This document shows positions 1 to 59,660 of a DNA stretch of 64,000 nucleotides, in pieces (position 1 is the stretch's first letter; each line of letters begins with the position of its first letter). The notes below the pieces were generated by a model. It was not told the origin of the DNA and did not search any database. It saw nothing but the letters and a program-made list of their open reading frames with translations. Position numbers and translations under genes: made by a program. Source of the DNA: Glandiceps talaboti (Eukaryota; Hemichordata; Enteropneusta; Spengelidae). Location: positions 4,614,453 to 4,678,452 of the forward strand of contig NC_135571.1 in the NCBI RefSeq assembly GCF_964340395.1. The letters are read 5' to 3'.

Positions 1-245
1 ATGTTTATACCATAGCTGTCTCAAAGTCACTTGTTCTGTCTCGACCCCACTCCAGCTCCCCTCCCCACCCCATCCCCCGTGTGGCGAGTGCAACGTACAT
101 TACACATAAGGCTAGAGATTACACACATGCAGTTGCAGTATTTAAAAGTAAAGACGGAATGCTAAAAAGTGTAGAACATATTAATTTACATTTTCAGTAG
201 TAATTATGTACAAACAAGGCTGAATTGACCGTATTTTTTTCTCAC

Positions 246-459
246 CTGTACGACTTGACTCCGAGCTCAGGATGTACATGATCATGAGTCCACCCAACAT
301 CATACCAATTGCTACCAATAGACAAAATCTACCGGCGTTCCTTGCTTTGTATATCATAACAACCATTGTGTGTCTATGTCTGTACAGCTTGCATTCAGCC
401 CCCAAAAATGAAATCATCAGCGGGGTGAAGTCACGTCACCTGCACACTGTCGTCAGAAT
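246..459 (-). CDS. 5' coding exon of a probable type II membrane protein (gene runs off left edge)
   Basis: A minus-strand exon is bounded by a good acceptor (gttgtttttcag, just above 459) and a good donor (TACAG|gtgaga, 245-240). The first ATG is at 415-417 and the frame is open to the donor, giving about 57 residues. A basic, cytosol-like stretch (KLYRHRH, then YKARNAGR) precedes one hydrophobic segment (FCLLVAIGMMLGGLMIMYIL), followed by a Ser-rich stem start. That is the layout of a signal anchor, as in Golgi glycosyltransferases and sulfotransferases, but no catalytic part is in the window, so the enzyme class is only a guess. A later in-frame ATG (MVVMIYK) could also be the start. The rest of the gene would lie to the left of base 1. 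Confidence 0.5.
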
Positions 460-732
460 CTGAAAAACAACACAAAATACAGAAAGTGGTCAAATGGTGT
501 ATTTTTTAGTAAAACTATCGAAATTGAATCAGTATACTAGTATATGAAACTGAATCAATATGTATGAACAAAAACTTCTGAATTGGATGGTCAAGAAAAA
601 CGAAAAGTCGGAAAAGGAGAACGTTGAACGAACACGCGGTGAAAATTTGACATAATGAAAGCGCAACGTTACAAACTTCGCAACCTGTCTGTGGTCGAAA
701 TATGAAAAAATACAAATTAAGGTGATCCCAGT

Positions 733-1030
733 GAGAAGATATTTTTGTCTGAAAGTCCTACCGTGTCCAGTTTATCCTCAGAATTGGTCTTAACAGTCAA
801 TATATTAAAGGCAAAATACAGTGAAAAATATAATGATGGCGCCGAACTTGAACGTTGGCCTCGTGCACTTTCGGTACTGGCTGCGCACAAACTACGGAAA
901 CGTGGGAAAAATTGCAGGGAGAAAATATTTTTTGTCTGAAAGCCCTACCGTGTGCAGTTTATCCTCATAAAATCGTCTGAACAGTCAACATGGTCAATAT
1001 ACAGGCAAAATCCAGTGAAAAATTACAATG
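733..1030. repeat. Two-copy imperfect direct repeat (~185 bp period)
   Basis: The stretch from 'agaagatatttttgtctgaaag' near 735 recurs near 918 as 'gagaaaatattttttgtctg', each followed by 'ccgtg.ccagtttatcctca' and an 'aacagtcaa...cagtgaaaaat' block. The copies differ at many positions, so the duplication is old. No coding sense is seen. Confidence 0.6.
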
Positions 1031-1247
1031 GCACATCTTTGGCTCTTGTCACTGTCGGCAGCTCGCTGGCACATGCACGTACGTACGTGAACTCATTTGC
1101 ATATGTTTACATATTTTGTATTAATTACCATATGATTACGTTAGACGCGTTTCAACCAATGACAGCGCGCTAAATTATTTCCGAACGTAGCATTCGCGCG
1201 ACACACCAACAAAATTCACGATTTTTTTAATTCAATTACGACTCGAA

Positions 1248-2080
<833 letters not shown>

Positions 2081-3149
2081 GACAGGTTTGTTGAGAATTT
2101 AAAAAATAGATTAAAAATAAAAATAAAAAATCGCGTCGTCGCACCATTTTAGACAAACTGTCTTGACCAGAAACAATTCCTTTTTTGTTGTTGGCCTAAT
2201 GTGATCATTTATTTTTTTATGCATGGATGGCAAACGGATGTAAGCTGACTCCGCGCAATCATCATAACATATATAATTGCACAGCACTTCCATCTGACTA
2301 ATTACACACACATATCAGTGCACTTAAAGTATAGCTAATAGTAAGATACACATATGCATTGACTTTCCAAACACGTACTACAAATAAGAATTAAGATATG
2401 CCGGCCGGCGACACTTGTCTGTGTCAATTTGTACTGGAGTCGAGTAACCACGGTGTATTAAAAGAGAAAGTTGACACGAGTACCATTTTGCAGTAAAGAC
2501 GGTAAAAGTACGCTTTACAACATAACTTGTATATGTATACCTTAGCATCGATCTAACAGCTAGGGTAGCAACTGACCCGTATCGCGTTATCGGTCAGTGT
2601 ATTGGATCATGGACGTTCCTGCCGCGATCGCGAGCCATCGCTATGTTCGTTTTCATTGTCAGTCCATATATATCTATTGACTAGCTATAGAATACGTATG
2701 TACTTCACTGGTGTTTCACTTCTTGTTACTTTCAACTGCGACAGGTGAAGTCTTCTCAATGGCAACAAATATGTATATTTAGCAACCTATTGTTGTTGTG
2801 ATCACGCATATTGAAAATTATCTGGCGATTTTATAACTCATTTCATATGGGCTAATGTGGTCCATACTTGGTGAATAAAGGACTGGAGATAAGGAAATGA
2901 TCGGCAGATTAATTTTAGACAGGTCTTACCGCTGACTTCACTACAGCTGTATCCAGATCAGGTGTACATCATATTACATTCACATCTGTGTTACTATCCT
3001 GAAAATAATACTTGACAATAACAACGTACCGGTTATATGCGTAGTGAGTCATGCGCAGTAAAGTGATGTATGGAGGCCATAAAGGTACTATCATCTGCTG
3101 CCTCCGTAGCAATAGCAAAGTGTATGTGAGCGTGCGGTGCCGTTTCATC

Positions 3150-3150
<1 letters not shown>
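2081..3150. other. No gene seen
   Basis: This stretch is AT-rich and lacks a convincing open frame or splice-bounded exon on either strand. It may hold untranslated 5' parts of the left-edge gene, but no first exon or promoter could be picked with confidence. Confidence 0.4.
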
Positions 3151-3151
<1 letters not shown>

Positions 3152-3215
<64 letters not shown>

Positions 3216-3220
3216 GTTGC

Positions 3221-3280
<60 letters not shown>

Positions 3281-3311
3281 TCGTGTGTCTGTCTGTCTGT
3301 CTGTCTGCGTA

Positions 3312-3346
<35 letters not shown>

Positions 3347-3397
3347 GTCTCTGTCTGTCTGTCTGTCTGTCTCTGTATGTATGTATGTATGTATGTA

Positions 3398-3492
<95 letters not shown>
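3152..3492. repeat. Compound microsatellite (GT)n-(CTGT)n-(ATGT)n-(TC)n
   Basis: A (GT)n run at 3152-3211 passes into (CTGT)n from 3226 with a few interruptions, then (ATGT)n near 3376-3400, (CTGT)n again and (TC)n from 3429 to 3492. The second half belongs to the left end of duplication copy 1. The long Cys/Val or Ser/Leu frames here are repeat artefacts. Confidence 0.9.
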
Positions 3493-3495
<3 letters not shown>

Positions 3496-5014
3496 CCTCC
3501 CACTGTTTACATCTAAATAACTTGGTTGTTAGGCAAATCTGACATTATTCAACTTTCTAGAATTCTATGCTGGCGATAATACCGGACAATAACACCTAAT
3601 ATGTACTCTTATGATTTCTTTTCTTGGCTATGCGCCAAACGATTACTCCGACTGAATAGTACAACATGGTCCATATATAAAAATATTACCTTGAGAATTG
3701 ATGATCACTTCTAGCCTGTCTCCTTAGAATCAATGATTTATTGAAAATACGGCGTGTATTCAAGGATATGCCTACCAGACATTCAAGCAATGTTTTTCAC
3801 TGTTCGTACATATCTAATGTGATTTGCATTACTATTAGGACCGGCCTCGTGTGGGAGCATTTGCCATTTTTGTCACACTCACGTTGGATCATTCCTGTGG
3901 GGCGAAATACGCCCAAACAAAGATTGAAACATATTGACGTCAACCCATGCAGAAAGAAAACCATGCCTTAGTACAAGTACTTAATGAACGCTGGTTTAGT
4001 CCTGGAATTAAAATATGCTCTCCGGCAACTCCAACATGTTTTCATCGGAGTCCCCACAGCAATATATATAAATAGCTACAATACTTGTGTAGCTCTGGAT
4101 GTATATGTTACGAGGTTCGACACGTCTTCCCTCTTGTCGTAGCATATACATGCAGAGCTACAATACTTGTAGGGTTAGGTTTTTATTTGGGGTTTCCATT
4201 TATTGTTTTTGAATTTTTTATCAATCTGGGTTTTGTACTCAAAGCTACTGTGCAAACACTGACTGATAACAGAGCTGAATATAACAAAACGAAATAAAAT
4301 AAAATAAAGTAAAACAAAATAAAATAAAATAAAATAAAATGAAATGAAATAAAATAAAATGAAATAAAATAAAATAAAACAAAACAAAATCTCAAAAGTG
4401 AACAACTAAAGCTACAATTATATTATTGCAGCTAATATTTCCACAGCTAACACTAATCTACAAGGCTTTATGCTCAACAATAGGTAAACGACAACCCGCT
4501 AGTACGTTCACTACTCCTTTATTATACAATGTCATTGTGACACACATAGTAGCAATACAAACAATACTATATACTAATCAAACTTATTTTATTCATTCAA
4601 TACGTAATGTTTACGTTTAGTGTATTCGCAAACATATAAAGTTGTTAATATATCAACTAACAAAAGTCTCATTGAAGGGTGGAATATTGAAACATTCAGT
4701 CTATGTACTTCGGGTCGTAGCCTTGACGCGGTGACAGTGTAGCTACGACGTTGGTGAGAATCAGAATGCAACATGGTATCTAGTCCTTCTACCACCATGA
4801 TTGAAGCAACAGGTGGCACTTAGTGTAGTGATCATTACAGACGCCCTCTTTCGGATGATTAAGAAGATCGTTTGTTTTTTTGCTACTGCCCTCATCAGAC
4901 CAGATTAATGTTACACTCTAAATGGTGTCGACAATATCCACAAACCATGCTACTGTTCCGTCAGGCTTGCAATATTTGATGTTCAGAGTTGTTTGTTTTA
5001 TCAGCAGTTGTCGG

Positions 5015-5383
5015 TTATAGATATCCAATGGTGTACAACGAAAAGAACAGAGCAAAGAGTCCACTCATGCTGGCTTGAAAGTTATCATCGCTATTTCTGT
5101 CTTCCTTTCGGAGCGCTCCAATAAAAATACTGTACGAGATATTATAAAATCCAAGAATTGGAGACAAGAGATTCGCAAGCTGCAACCAGCCTCGGGCAAA
5201 CCAAGAAATTACGCCCAAGGCGATGAGACCAGATCCACATAGCTGGGCAAGACGTTGTGCCTGACCGGTGTAAATCTTTGGTGGGGCTCCGACGTACATC
5301 ATTCCAATCATGCAAAGATAGAGACCGTTCAGGGTAAACAGATAGAAAGCTGTCCGGTTATACTCTATTTCAACGTCCGCCAT
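5015..5383 (-). CDS. Unrecognised 122-residue four-TM protein (copy 1)
   Basis: Single-exon minus-strand ORF. The start is the ATG of MADVEIEY at 5383, which sits in a strong Kozak context (ccaaaATGG); upstream in-frame codons read like 5' leader. Four hydrophobic segments are visible at about residues 12-34, 44-62, 66-90 and 105-122, with one short charged loop (RKEDRNSDDN, residues 92-101). There is no cleavable signal peptide, and a hydrophobic segment forms the extreme C-terminus. I do not recognise the family; small tetraspan families are possible. Lack of introns beside intron-rich genes could mean a retrocopy or a naturally single-exon gene. The reading is identical in copy 2 at 11032-11400. 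Frame length, hydrophobic periodicity and Kozak context make a real gene likely; function is unknown. Confidence 0.72.
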   Translation of the reverse strand: MADVEIEYNRTAFYLFTLNGLYLCMIGMMYVGAPPKIYTGQAQRLAQLCGSGLIALGVISWFARGWLQLANLLSPILGFYNISYSIFIGALRKEDRNSDDNFQASMSGLFALFFSLYTIGYL

Positions 5384-6244
5384 TTTGGTCACACCTCGAT
5401 AATTGATCTGTCCAGTACACGTAGTGACAAACGTGGCTAAATATTGTTTGTCAAATATCTTATCTTTTGACGAATTTATCTCACTTAGACGTTTATGATT
5501 AACTTTTTTTTCATCTAATGCGATCCTATTTACAAACAATGAACAAATAAATAATGCGACAGTCTTGATGCACACACTGTCACGTCAACACACCACAAAA
5601 GCTCATTGGTCATTCAGAACAAAGTGGGTACCCATCAGCTGTAAGAGGGTGGGAAATTTTACGAAAATGGATTTCCTAACGCATATATATTTAGTTCTGT
5701 TTATTTTCTATAATTTTTAGAAGTTTGATATGAAATAAAGTAAAAGCATGCTTTAGGTGGGGGCCGTCGTTTTTTGCAACGCGCACGGCTGATTTATTTT
5801 CTATTATGGTAATCCATGTATTGAGGGATAGAACACTGTTAGCGTCCTGTTTTTAGATTATTACATATTAGTTTCCTTCCTACTTAACCCCTAGCTCCAG
5901 ATTAGGTATTACGATAACCACAGATAATCCCATAGTCCTTTGCGCCTGAGCAAACTCAGTCTGGATCGCAAGTTCCCTATTCTGTCTCTTGAGACTGATG
6001 GAACTGAAACCTCGATTGAGTTCCTACGTCTGTAACACAAACTGCCACGAAACTAGTTGATCTGATTATGGCAATTCCAACTTTACAGCCACCAACGATC
6101 AAGGCAAGATGTCATCGTACGATCTTCAGCAAGAAAACCAATCAAGGTAGTGATTGGTTGCCTATTTGTACTGTTCATAATTATCATCTTCATTTGTTTC
6201 TTTTAATTGATATTAAATGTATTTAGTATTTAAAAGTCTAAATA

Positions 6245-6371
6245 TGGAGAGATATGTCTATATGTGTAAATATCGAGATGTCTATATGTGTAAATATCGA
6301 GATACGTCTATATGTGTAAATATCAAGAGATTTGTCTATATGTGTAAATATCAAGAGATTTGTCTATATGT
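6245..6371. repeat. 27-bp minisatellite, ~5 units (copy 1; copy 2 at 12262-12388)
   Basis: The unit 'tctatatgtgtaaatatcga' plus about seven bases repeats about five times. It makes a spurious plus-strand Tyr/Cys-rich frame. An identical array lies in copy 2. Confidence 0.8.
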
Positions 6372-7283
6372 GCATATTTGTGTGTTGGTGTATGGCATGA
6401 TGGATAAATCGCGCACACACATTTCATAGCAATACTAATCTTAGTTCAGTCTTGATAAAAACCACACACACACACACACACACATACATACACATACAAC
6501 TTTCCAGGTATGAAATAAAATCCTAACACAAACATGGCTTTTCAATAAAAATTTACTCCATTTAATTTGTTGATATAAAATTTACATAACATAAATTTTG
6601 GTCATCATCTATTGATAAAACACATATCATAATTATGTTAATATCCTTAGCTTTGCATGTCAATCATAGTCCATAAAATCTAATTTATTCATTTATAAAA
6701 TATTCAAATACATCTCCTCTCAATGACCTATAGAGGGCACTATAACATTGTCAATGTTTCTGAATGCTGTGGTGCTCTGGCAAAGATGACTTTTACATGC
6801 GTCAGTAGTTAATTACAGACAGCTTTCAAAAAGCTTTAAACCTTGCAGCTATCTAGTCTCACTGAATTTAATATCTTGTCTAAACCAAACTGAACGCTCA
6901 TCTTGTATCAGCTGTAATACACATCAAAGCACAGACACAAAACAATTTTGACATTGAAGAATGTACTCGTAAAATGATGGCAACTGGTTGTGTTCTCACT
7001 TGCATAACAACACAATATGTACTGCAACATCTTTCACAATGACAAGTTTGATTGGCCGTTCTTTTAATACACCTAGCAATTTCATAATCAACATATTCAA
7101 ATTGAAAGATTTCTATTGGTCATTAAGAATTAATTAGCATAAAGTTAAAACATAATATCGATAGAAATTTTGGGATTGTAAGAATATCATAGCACTTTTT
7201 CATAATCATATTAACATTTTATTTAAAAGAGGTATATGTGATGAAACTACCCTACAATATGTTGTCTCAAATGAATATGGGTA

Positions 7284-7605
7284 TCTAAAAGTATTATTTG
7301 ATGTTTTCATAAAAGGGTACCTAAAAGTATTATTTCATGTTTTCATATAAGGGTATCTAAAAGTACTATTTCATGTTTTCATAAAAGGGTATCTAAAAGT
7401 ACTATTTCATGATTTTATATAAGGGTACATAAAGTATTATTTCATGTTTTTATATAAGGGTATCTAAACGTATTATTTCATGTTTTTATACAAGGGTACA
7501 TAAAAGTATTATTTCATGTTTTTATATAAGGGTACATAAAAGTATTATTTCATGATTTCATATAAGGGTACATAAGAGTATTGTTTCATGTTTTTATATA
7601 GCATT
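7284..7605. repeat. ~35-bp minisatellite, ~9 units (copy 1; copy 2 at 13301-13622)
   Basis: The unit reads roughly 'aagggtatctaaaagtatta' followed by 'tttcatgttttcatat', with small changes. It is AT-rich and has no coding sense. Confidence 0.85.
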
Positions 7606-7689
7606 CAAATGATGAAAAGCTGTTGATCCTACAACTGTAACAAAAATTTGCATTGATCATTGGTGTCATGGTGGTTTTGTTAATTTAAC

Positions 7690-8250
7690 TTTTGAAGAGT
7701 TGGCAAAGCATGATGGGAGTAGAAGAGAGATGATGTGGGTAATGCAACTTTTGCAGTGCCAGCAAGGTATGATGGGAGTATATTGAAGTTGGTATGGGTA
7801 ATTGAACACCTGCAGTGCTAGCAAAGTATGATGGGAGTGTATTGAAGTTGGTATGGGTAATTGAACACCTCCAGTGCTAGCAAAGCCTTATGGGAGTCTA
7901 TTAAACTTGGTGTGGGTAATTAATATTTGCAGTGCTAGCAAAGCATGATGGGAGAACACTTGAGCTGGTGTGGGTAATTTCAATTTTGCAGAACTAGCAA
8001 AGCATGATGGGAATCTATTAAAGATAGTCTTGGCAATTTAACACCTGTATGCTAGCAAAGCATGATGGGAATATATTGAAGATGGTCTTGGCAATATAAC
8101 ACATGTAGTGCTAGCAAAGCATGATGGGAATCTATTGAAGATGGTCTTGGCAATTTAACACCTGTAGTGCTAGCAAAGCATGATGGAATCTGAAGCAAGT
8201 GGGGAAACTAATCAATTTGCAGGATAACCACCAATGCATGATGGGAGTTT
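7690..8250. repeat. ~62-bp minisatellite with a 'gctagcaaagcatgatggga' core, ~9 units (copy 1; copy 2 at 13707-14267)
   Basis: Each unit has the core 'gctagcaaagcatgatggga' followed by 'attgaag.tggt...gggtaatt.aacacctg.agt'. Units drift steadily along the array, which suggests an older local expansion preceding the 6-kb duplication. Confidence 0.85.
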
Positions 8251-8486
8251 ATGCAATTCCCCCAGCAAACACATTTAATCTGATAATTTGTTCATGTCTC
8301 TTGAGGGAATCAAAGAATGGACACAGTATGATCAAGTACACAAGTCACAAATATAACATTTATATGAAGAAATGGCTCACACATATAACTGCCTATAATT
8401 TAAGTAGCACCAATACATTTGATTACCTCTGTATAGTCAAAAATCACATAATCTTGTAAAAAATCATTTGTAACAAAAAATGGGGC

Positions 8487-8500
8487 GGGGGGGGGGGGGG
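8487..8500. repeat. Poly-G run, 14 bp (17 bp in copy 2 at 14504-14520)
   Basis: Length difference between the copies accounts for the copy-to-copy offset changing from 6017 to 6020 bp. Confidence 0.9.
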
Positions 8501-9296
8501 TTGAGTAAAGTTTATTAATAGTATACATGTGTAAAATATTAATATAGACATTACATAATAGAAATTAACAAACAAAGTAATCTGGATTCAAAGAAGTGAT
8601 ATACTAAAGAACAGGTTCATTTTGTGTGTAAACACTGTTCATTATGACAAAGTTTGTAATAAAGAGGTTTACAGTGTATGTTCATAATATCAAATATTAT
8701 TGAGATTAGTTGAGAAAGACAAGAATACCTTAATAAGTCATATTGGAAATGAACAGAATGAAATAAAACGATTAGCCTAAAGCCAAATAGGGATACAAGC
8801 TGCAATGTGGAATCACATTCAGAAAGTAAGACATTTAAAAAAAATTAGTTTCGTATTAAAGATGATCAGTATTAACAGTCTAATTTTGAGATATAATTTC
8901 TCCCCTTCTCTAAAAGCAGTATGAGGAGACCGTTTTTCAGTGATTAGTGCCCTCTAGTGGCACACATTTGTTCAAATTTTTGGAAGTGTCCCAGTGCTGC
9001 AGTAAAGTATGGCTGAAAATAAACAGCACCCTCTAGCGATGAATATATCTTTGTAATTTGACAAATCAAATTTGTCCCACTTTAAAAATGTTAATGGTTA
9101 GTTTTATTTCAAAATTCTAGGTGAAAATACCACTTTCAATGCGAAAGATATATGACTATATACTTCATGGTCTGATATACTGTTTATGTTCATAAATGAT
9201 TTGAGCCACAGTGCATGGTTATTAGCAAGTGTATAAAAAATTGATGCTGGTTATGGCTCTAGCTGATAGATGGCGCTGTTTATGTTGGCAGTGTTG

Positions 9297-15289
<5,993 letters not shown>

Positions 15290-15312
<23 letters not shown>

Positions 15313-15570
15313 TTTATAGTTGCTAAAGGGCCCGATTTATGTCTTGATGTCGATATCGTGTTGTTTATATGTTCAGTTCTATATTAGCTGGGGAGCACTG
15401 TTTTTTAATTTAGGTTTATATTATATGTAGCTAGGGGGCACCATTTCTAGTTTCAGGTCTATGTTAGCTAGAGTGTGTTGTTTCCAGTTTAAGGGCTATA
15501 CTGGTTAGAGGGCGCTGTTTCTGGTTTCAGGTTTATATAAGCTAGGGGGCACTGTTTATGGTTTTAGGTC
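15290..15570. repeat. ~60-bp degenerate minisatellite in the spondin 3' flank
   Basis: About five drifting units of 'agctagggggcactgttta' plus 'tggttttaggtctatact'. It begins inside the end of duplication copy 2 and reaches close to the spondin stop codon, so on the minus strand it likely forms the 3' UTR. A possible ATTAAA polyadenylation signal reads at 15404-15409 on the minus strand. Confidence 0.6.
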
Positions 15571-15579
15571 TATACTAGA

Positions 15580-56615
<41,036 letters not shown>

Positions 56616-57598
56616 CGTTAGTCTTGCCGAGATGCAACCACCTTGTAGAGATAGTAAGTACGTTCCGTCCTTGGCGTACTTGTGCAGTGCAGTGATTGTA
56701 TAGTTGATTGACTAAGCGCCGAGCAAGCGCCTACAAACTTTATGCTATTCTATGTACTAATGACCTTCCCTCGTAATCAATATGTTTGTGTCTCGATGCA
56801 ATTCATTACTACATCGTTATTCAAGACATGTGCCTTTTGTATGAATCATACAGGAATTATTGTAATTTGGACTGTGCAAATGACTGAGCTATTGCCCTTG
56901 CATTCCGCGATCGAGCTCGTGCTCTGCATTTGCTTTGGGGAAGAGCATTAAAAACAAGAACAGCAAAACTTAACCCAGATATTCCATTTTGTACGGGTAA
57001 GTACAGCATTTGTGTAGTCGCATCACCTGCTTTGCTTGGATCACATGGGATATGGCAGAAGTGAGAGAATATGATAACAAAAATTTACACTGACGTTGAG
57101 TTAGCTTTAATAACTCTGGCATTTTACTCTTCTCCCCCTGGTAATATATCTTGGCCCAAACTTATATTTGAATGGGTGATTGCGCCAGTGATAAATACAA
57201 ACTCCTGAATGAACACATCTCTAAAAAAATTCAAATATAACTATAACTGTGTGAAATTCTGCATTTTTCAAACTACACCAATAAAGCATACGCAACTTTA
57301 CATATATCTCTCAATGACGGTGGCAAAAGCCACATTTGCAGATGTCAAGTTGAATGGCCAATAACCGACTCAATGAAAAACAAAAGTAACGTTTTTACCT
57401 TACTACTGTACGCCACAAGATGGCGCTCTTCATGTCGAAAAAGGTATACGCTGGAGAATCGATAACCAGTCAATACTTTTGTATTTTCACAACACTATAA
57501 CTTCAATGGCATCATTTTCTCTCCTCTGTAATCTTCACGGAATGGATGTGCCATGGGTGGGGTATTAGGGTTTGGTTTTTAGCATTTTGGATTAAAAG

Positions 57599-57880
57599 TT
57601 ACAAATCATCTGCATCACTCTCCATATCTTGTTTAGGGGTATCAGGGTCATACCATTCAACGCCATAGGTATGTTTTGACCAAAGGGGGACGTCAGAGTC
57701 TGACATTGAGGTGTTCTTTTTGCATTTGTTTTGTTTGAAAAAGTGTTTTGGGAAATGGGTTTGTACAAAAGATTTGTATTGTTTTAAGGTGTCAAAAAAT
57801 GAGGGAGAGGAGAAAAAATTTTTGCCAGTTTTTAAAGCTATGTCAGTGTAAACTTTTGTTATTGATAATCTCCCACCCAC
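57599..57880 (-). CDS. Candidate terminal exon or small ORF, unknown protein
   Basis: A minus-strand frame is open from a GT repeat at ~57920 to TAA at 57599. The non-repeat part is coding-like: ALKTGKNFFSSPSFFDTL, QYKSFVQTHFPKHF, a basic stretch, then SDVPLWSKHTYGVEWYDPD and an acidic end (MESDADDL). Possible acceptors are 'aataacaaaag' (~57860) and 'aacacctcaatgtcag' (~57703), neither strong, so the true start is unsettled. An internal ATG (MSDSDVPLW, ~57703) is another option. No clear upstream exon was found. Family not recognised. Confidence 0.35.
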   Translation of the reverse strand: MGGRLSITKVYTDIALKTGKNFFSSPSFFDTLKQYKSFVQTHFPKHFFKQNKCKKNTSMSDSDVPLWSKHTYGVEWYDPDTPKQDMESDADDL

Positions 57881-57885
57881 CCACG

Positions 57886-57922
<37 letters not shown>
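57880..57922. repeat. (CA)n microsatellite
   Basis: About 30 bp of (CA)n after 'cccacccacccacgcacg'. Confidence 0.9.
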
Positions 57923-57927
<5 letters not shown>

Positions 57928-58690
57928 TGCATCACAAAAAATGAATTATTCATGTGCTGTTTAAAAAAGGGTAGGCATATTTTCATGTAGAAGTAGGGAT
58001 GCTAGCCATATAACCCTAAGTAACATCCACTATACGATTTGACATATTTGACTAGTCTTTCCACCGGGGTAAATCTTTAGCAGAGGATGTGTAAATGTGG
58101 TGAGTATGAGACGAAGTGACACCTTTGACTTAATTTATCCCCGGTGATCTCTTCCCTGGGGGCTGTAGACAGTCAAAAAAGTCACTTCATCTCGCACTAC
58201 CCCTTGACAGAGATGGTAGTTAGGTGGGTCACAGGGAGGGTAAAGGTTGGGTAAAGGTGGGTAAATTTGACTTTTCGTACAGTGATCCAAACAAGACAAA
58301 TGTACCATATTTGTGGGTGGCTTTGTTTGAATTTAAAATTTCATCTCAGGAAGGATATACCTTGGCTTGTGAATTCATATTTCATTTCATAACAATTTGG
58401 ATATCATGATATGACATAAAATGTGTCATTCAGTTTCACTTATCAGTACAGAGTTGGCATCAATCTCAGTACAGAGTTGGCATCAATCAGAACTTAGATG
58501 GGAGTGACACAGAGGCCTTGGTCTTAGCTCCATTCATTTTGACATACATGCATGATACATGGCTAGCAGACAAGCATATCTGGAAAGGGCTATTGTGTAT
58601 TTATGAAAACCTGTGCATAATATTTTTGCGGAAACTGAACTTTCAGCTTACTCAGACAGACACAAATTTAGAACTATTGTTGTTTGATGT

Positions 58691-58729
58691 GGTCGTATCT
58701 GATATGCAACTGTATTAGCAGATACGACC
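58691..58729. repeat. Perfect 11-bp hairpin
   Basis: 'ggtcgtatctg' (58691-58701) and 'cagatacgacc' (58719-58729) with a 17-base loop. Confidence 0.8.
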
Positions 58730-59371
58730 TTACTGCAATGACGCGACAAATTATGCAGTAGATATCGGTACATACAAAAACATCCCTTTTAGTGATGTGA
58801 AGCTCCAAGGACTGTGAGAGAGTCTACTTATATCTACATGTTGTAACAACAGTTTTAGTATGTGTCTATCTGAATTAGCTGAAACTGCAGTTTCCGTGGT
58901 TGTAATTTTCATAAAGAAAAAACTCAGACACACACAAAATCAACCTTTTCAATCAATCTTATTATTAGGAATAGAAAAAAACAAACTTAAAAAATACAGA
59001 ATGAAAGTTTTACTTGGAAATTACTCAAGAATTCAACAGGAGATTTCCTTCACTCCTGCATCACCTTACAAATGAAAACTAATCAGCTACATTTAGTCAC
59101 AATTATGACTGTCTTTATTTTACATTAAGTTTTAATTATTTTGGTGCTGTTTTTTGATTGTATAAATTCATCCAAAAAATATTTATACTAATTTTTATTC
59201 ATTTTGGGCACTGAACATTTTTGGCATTTGCATAAAGGCAATGGTAACCACAGTTGAAATCTTTTGGTATTGATGATTACATCAGTCAAACACTTTTTCA
59301 TAATTTTTTTTTTCAGATTTCTGTGGAAACTTCTGTCATTCAGTTCATTCCTACATAGTTTTAAGGACATT

Positions 59372-59660
59372 TAGTGACTGGAAAATAAATCAAAGATTAA
59401 ACTGGGCAGATCTGGTCTGGAGTGGTTTTTGCCACTAAACTTTGATTTAACGTAGTGACTGGAAAATAAAAAACTATACTGGACAGATCTGGTCTGAACT
59501 GGTTCTTGCCAAAAAAACTCTGATTTGATATGTGGCAACTGGAAAATAAAGAATAAACCGAGCAGATCTGGTCTGAACTGGTTCTTGCAGCTAAACTCTT
59601 ATATGGCAGGAACTGGTTGGATCCAGTTTAAACTGGTTTATACAAGTTTTGTAACTGCTG
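59372..59660. repeat. ~68-bp minisatellite, ~4 units
   Basis: Unit: 'gactggaaaataaa', 'actgg.cagatctggtctg', 'aactggttcttgcca', 'aaactctgattt'. Related 'aactggtt' words occur near 60365 and 60970. Confidence 0.75.

Larger units (their letters stand above)
3307..9292. repeat. Tandem segmental duplication, copy 1 (~6.0 kb)
   Basis: Aligns base for base with 9297-15312. Apart from microsatellite and poly-G length, I saw differences only at 3738 (c/a) and in a small cluster at ~3868-3887. The left breakpoint lies in (CTGT)n. The right breakpoint follows 'tatgttggcagt' at 9281-9292. Contents in order: microsatellite, (AAAAT)n near 4285-4390, the four-hydrophobic-segment ORF on the minus strand, a 27-bp repeat near 6245-6370, and minisatellites at 7284-8245. 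Confidence 0.93.

Noticed and set aside
3033-3542. Cys/Val/Ser-rich and Thr/Asp/Arg-rich frames of 119-163 residues
   Set aside because: Microsatellite translation; every frame and strand is open because the repeats lack stop codons.
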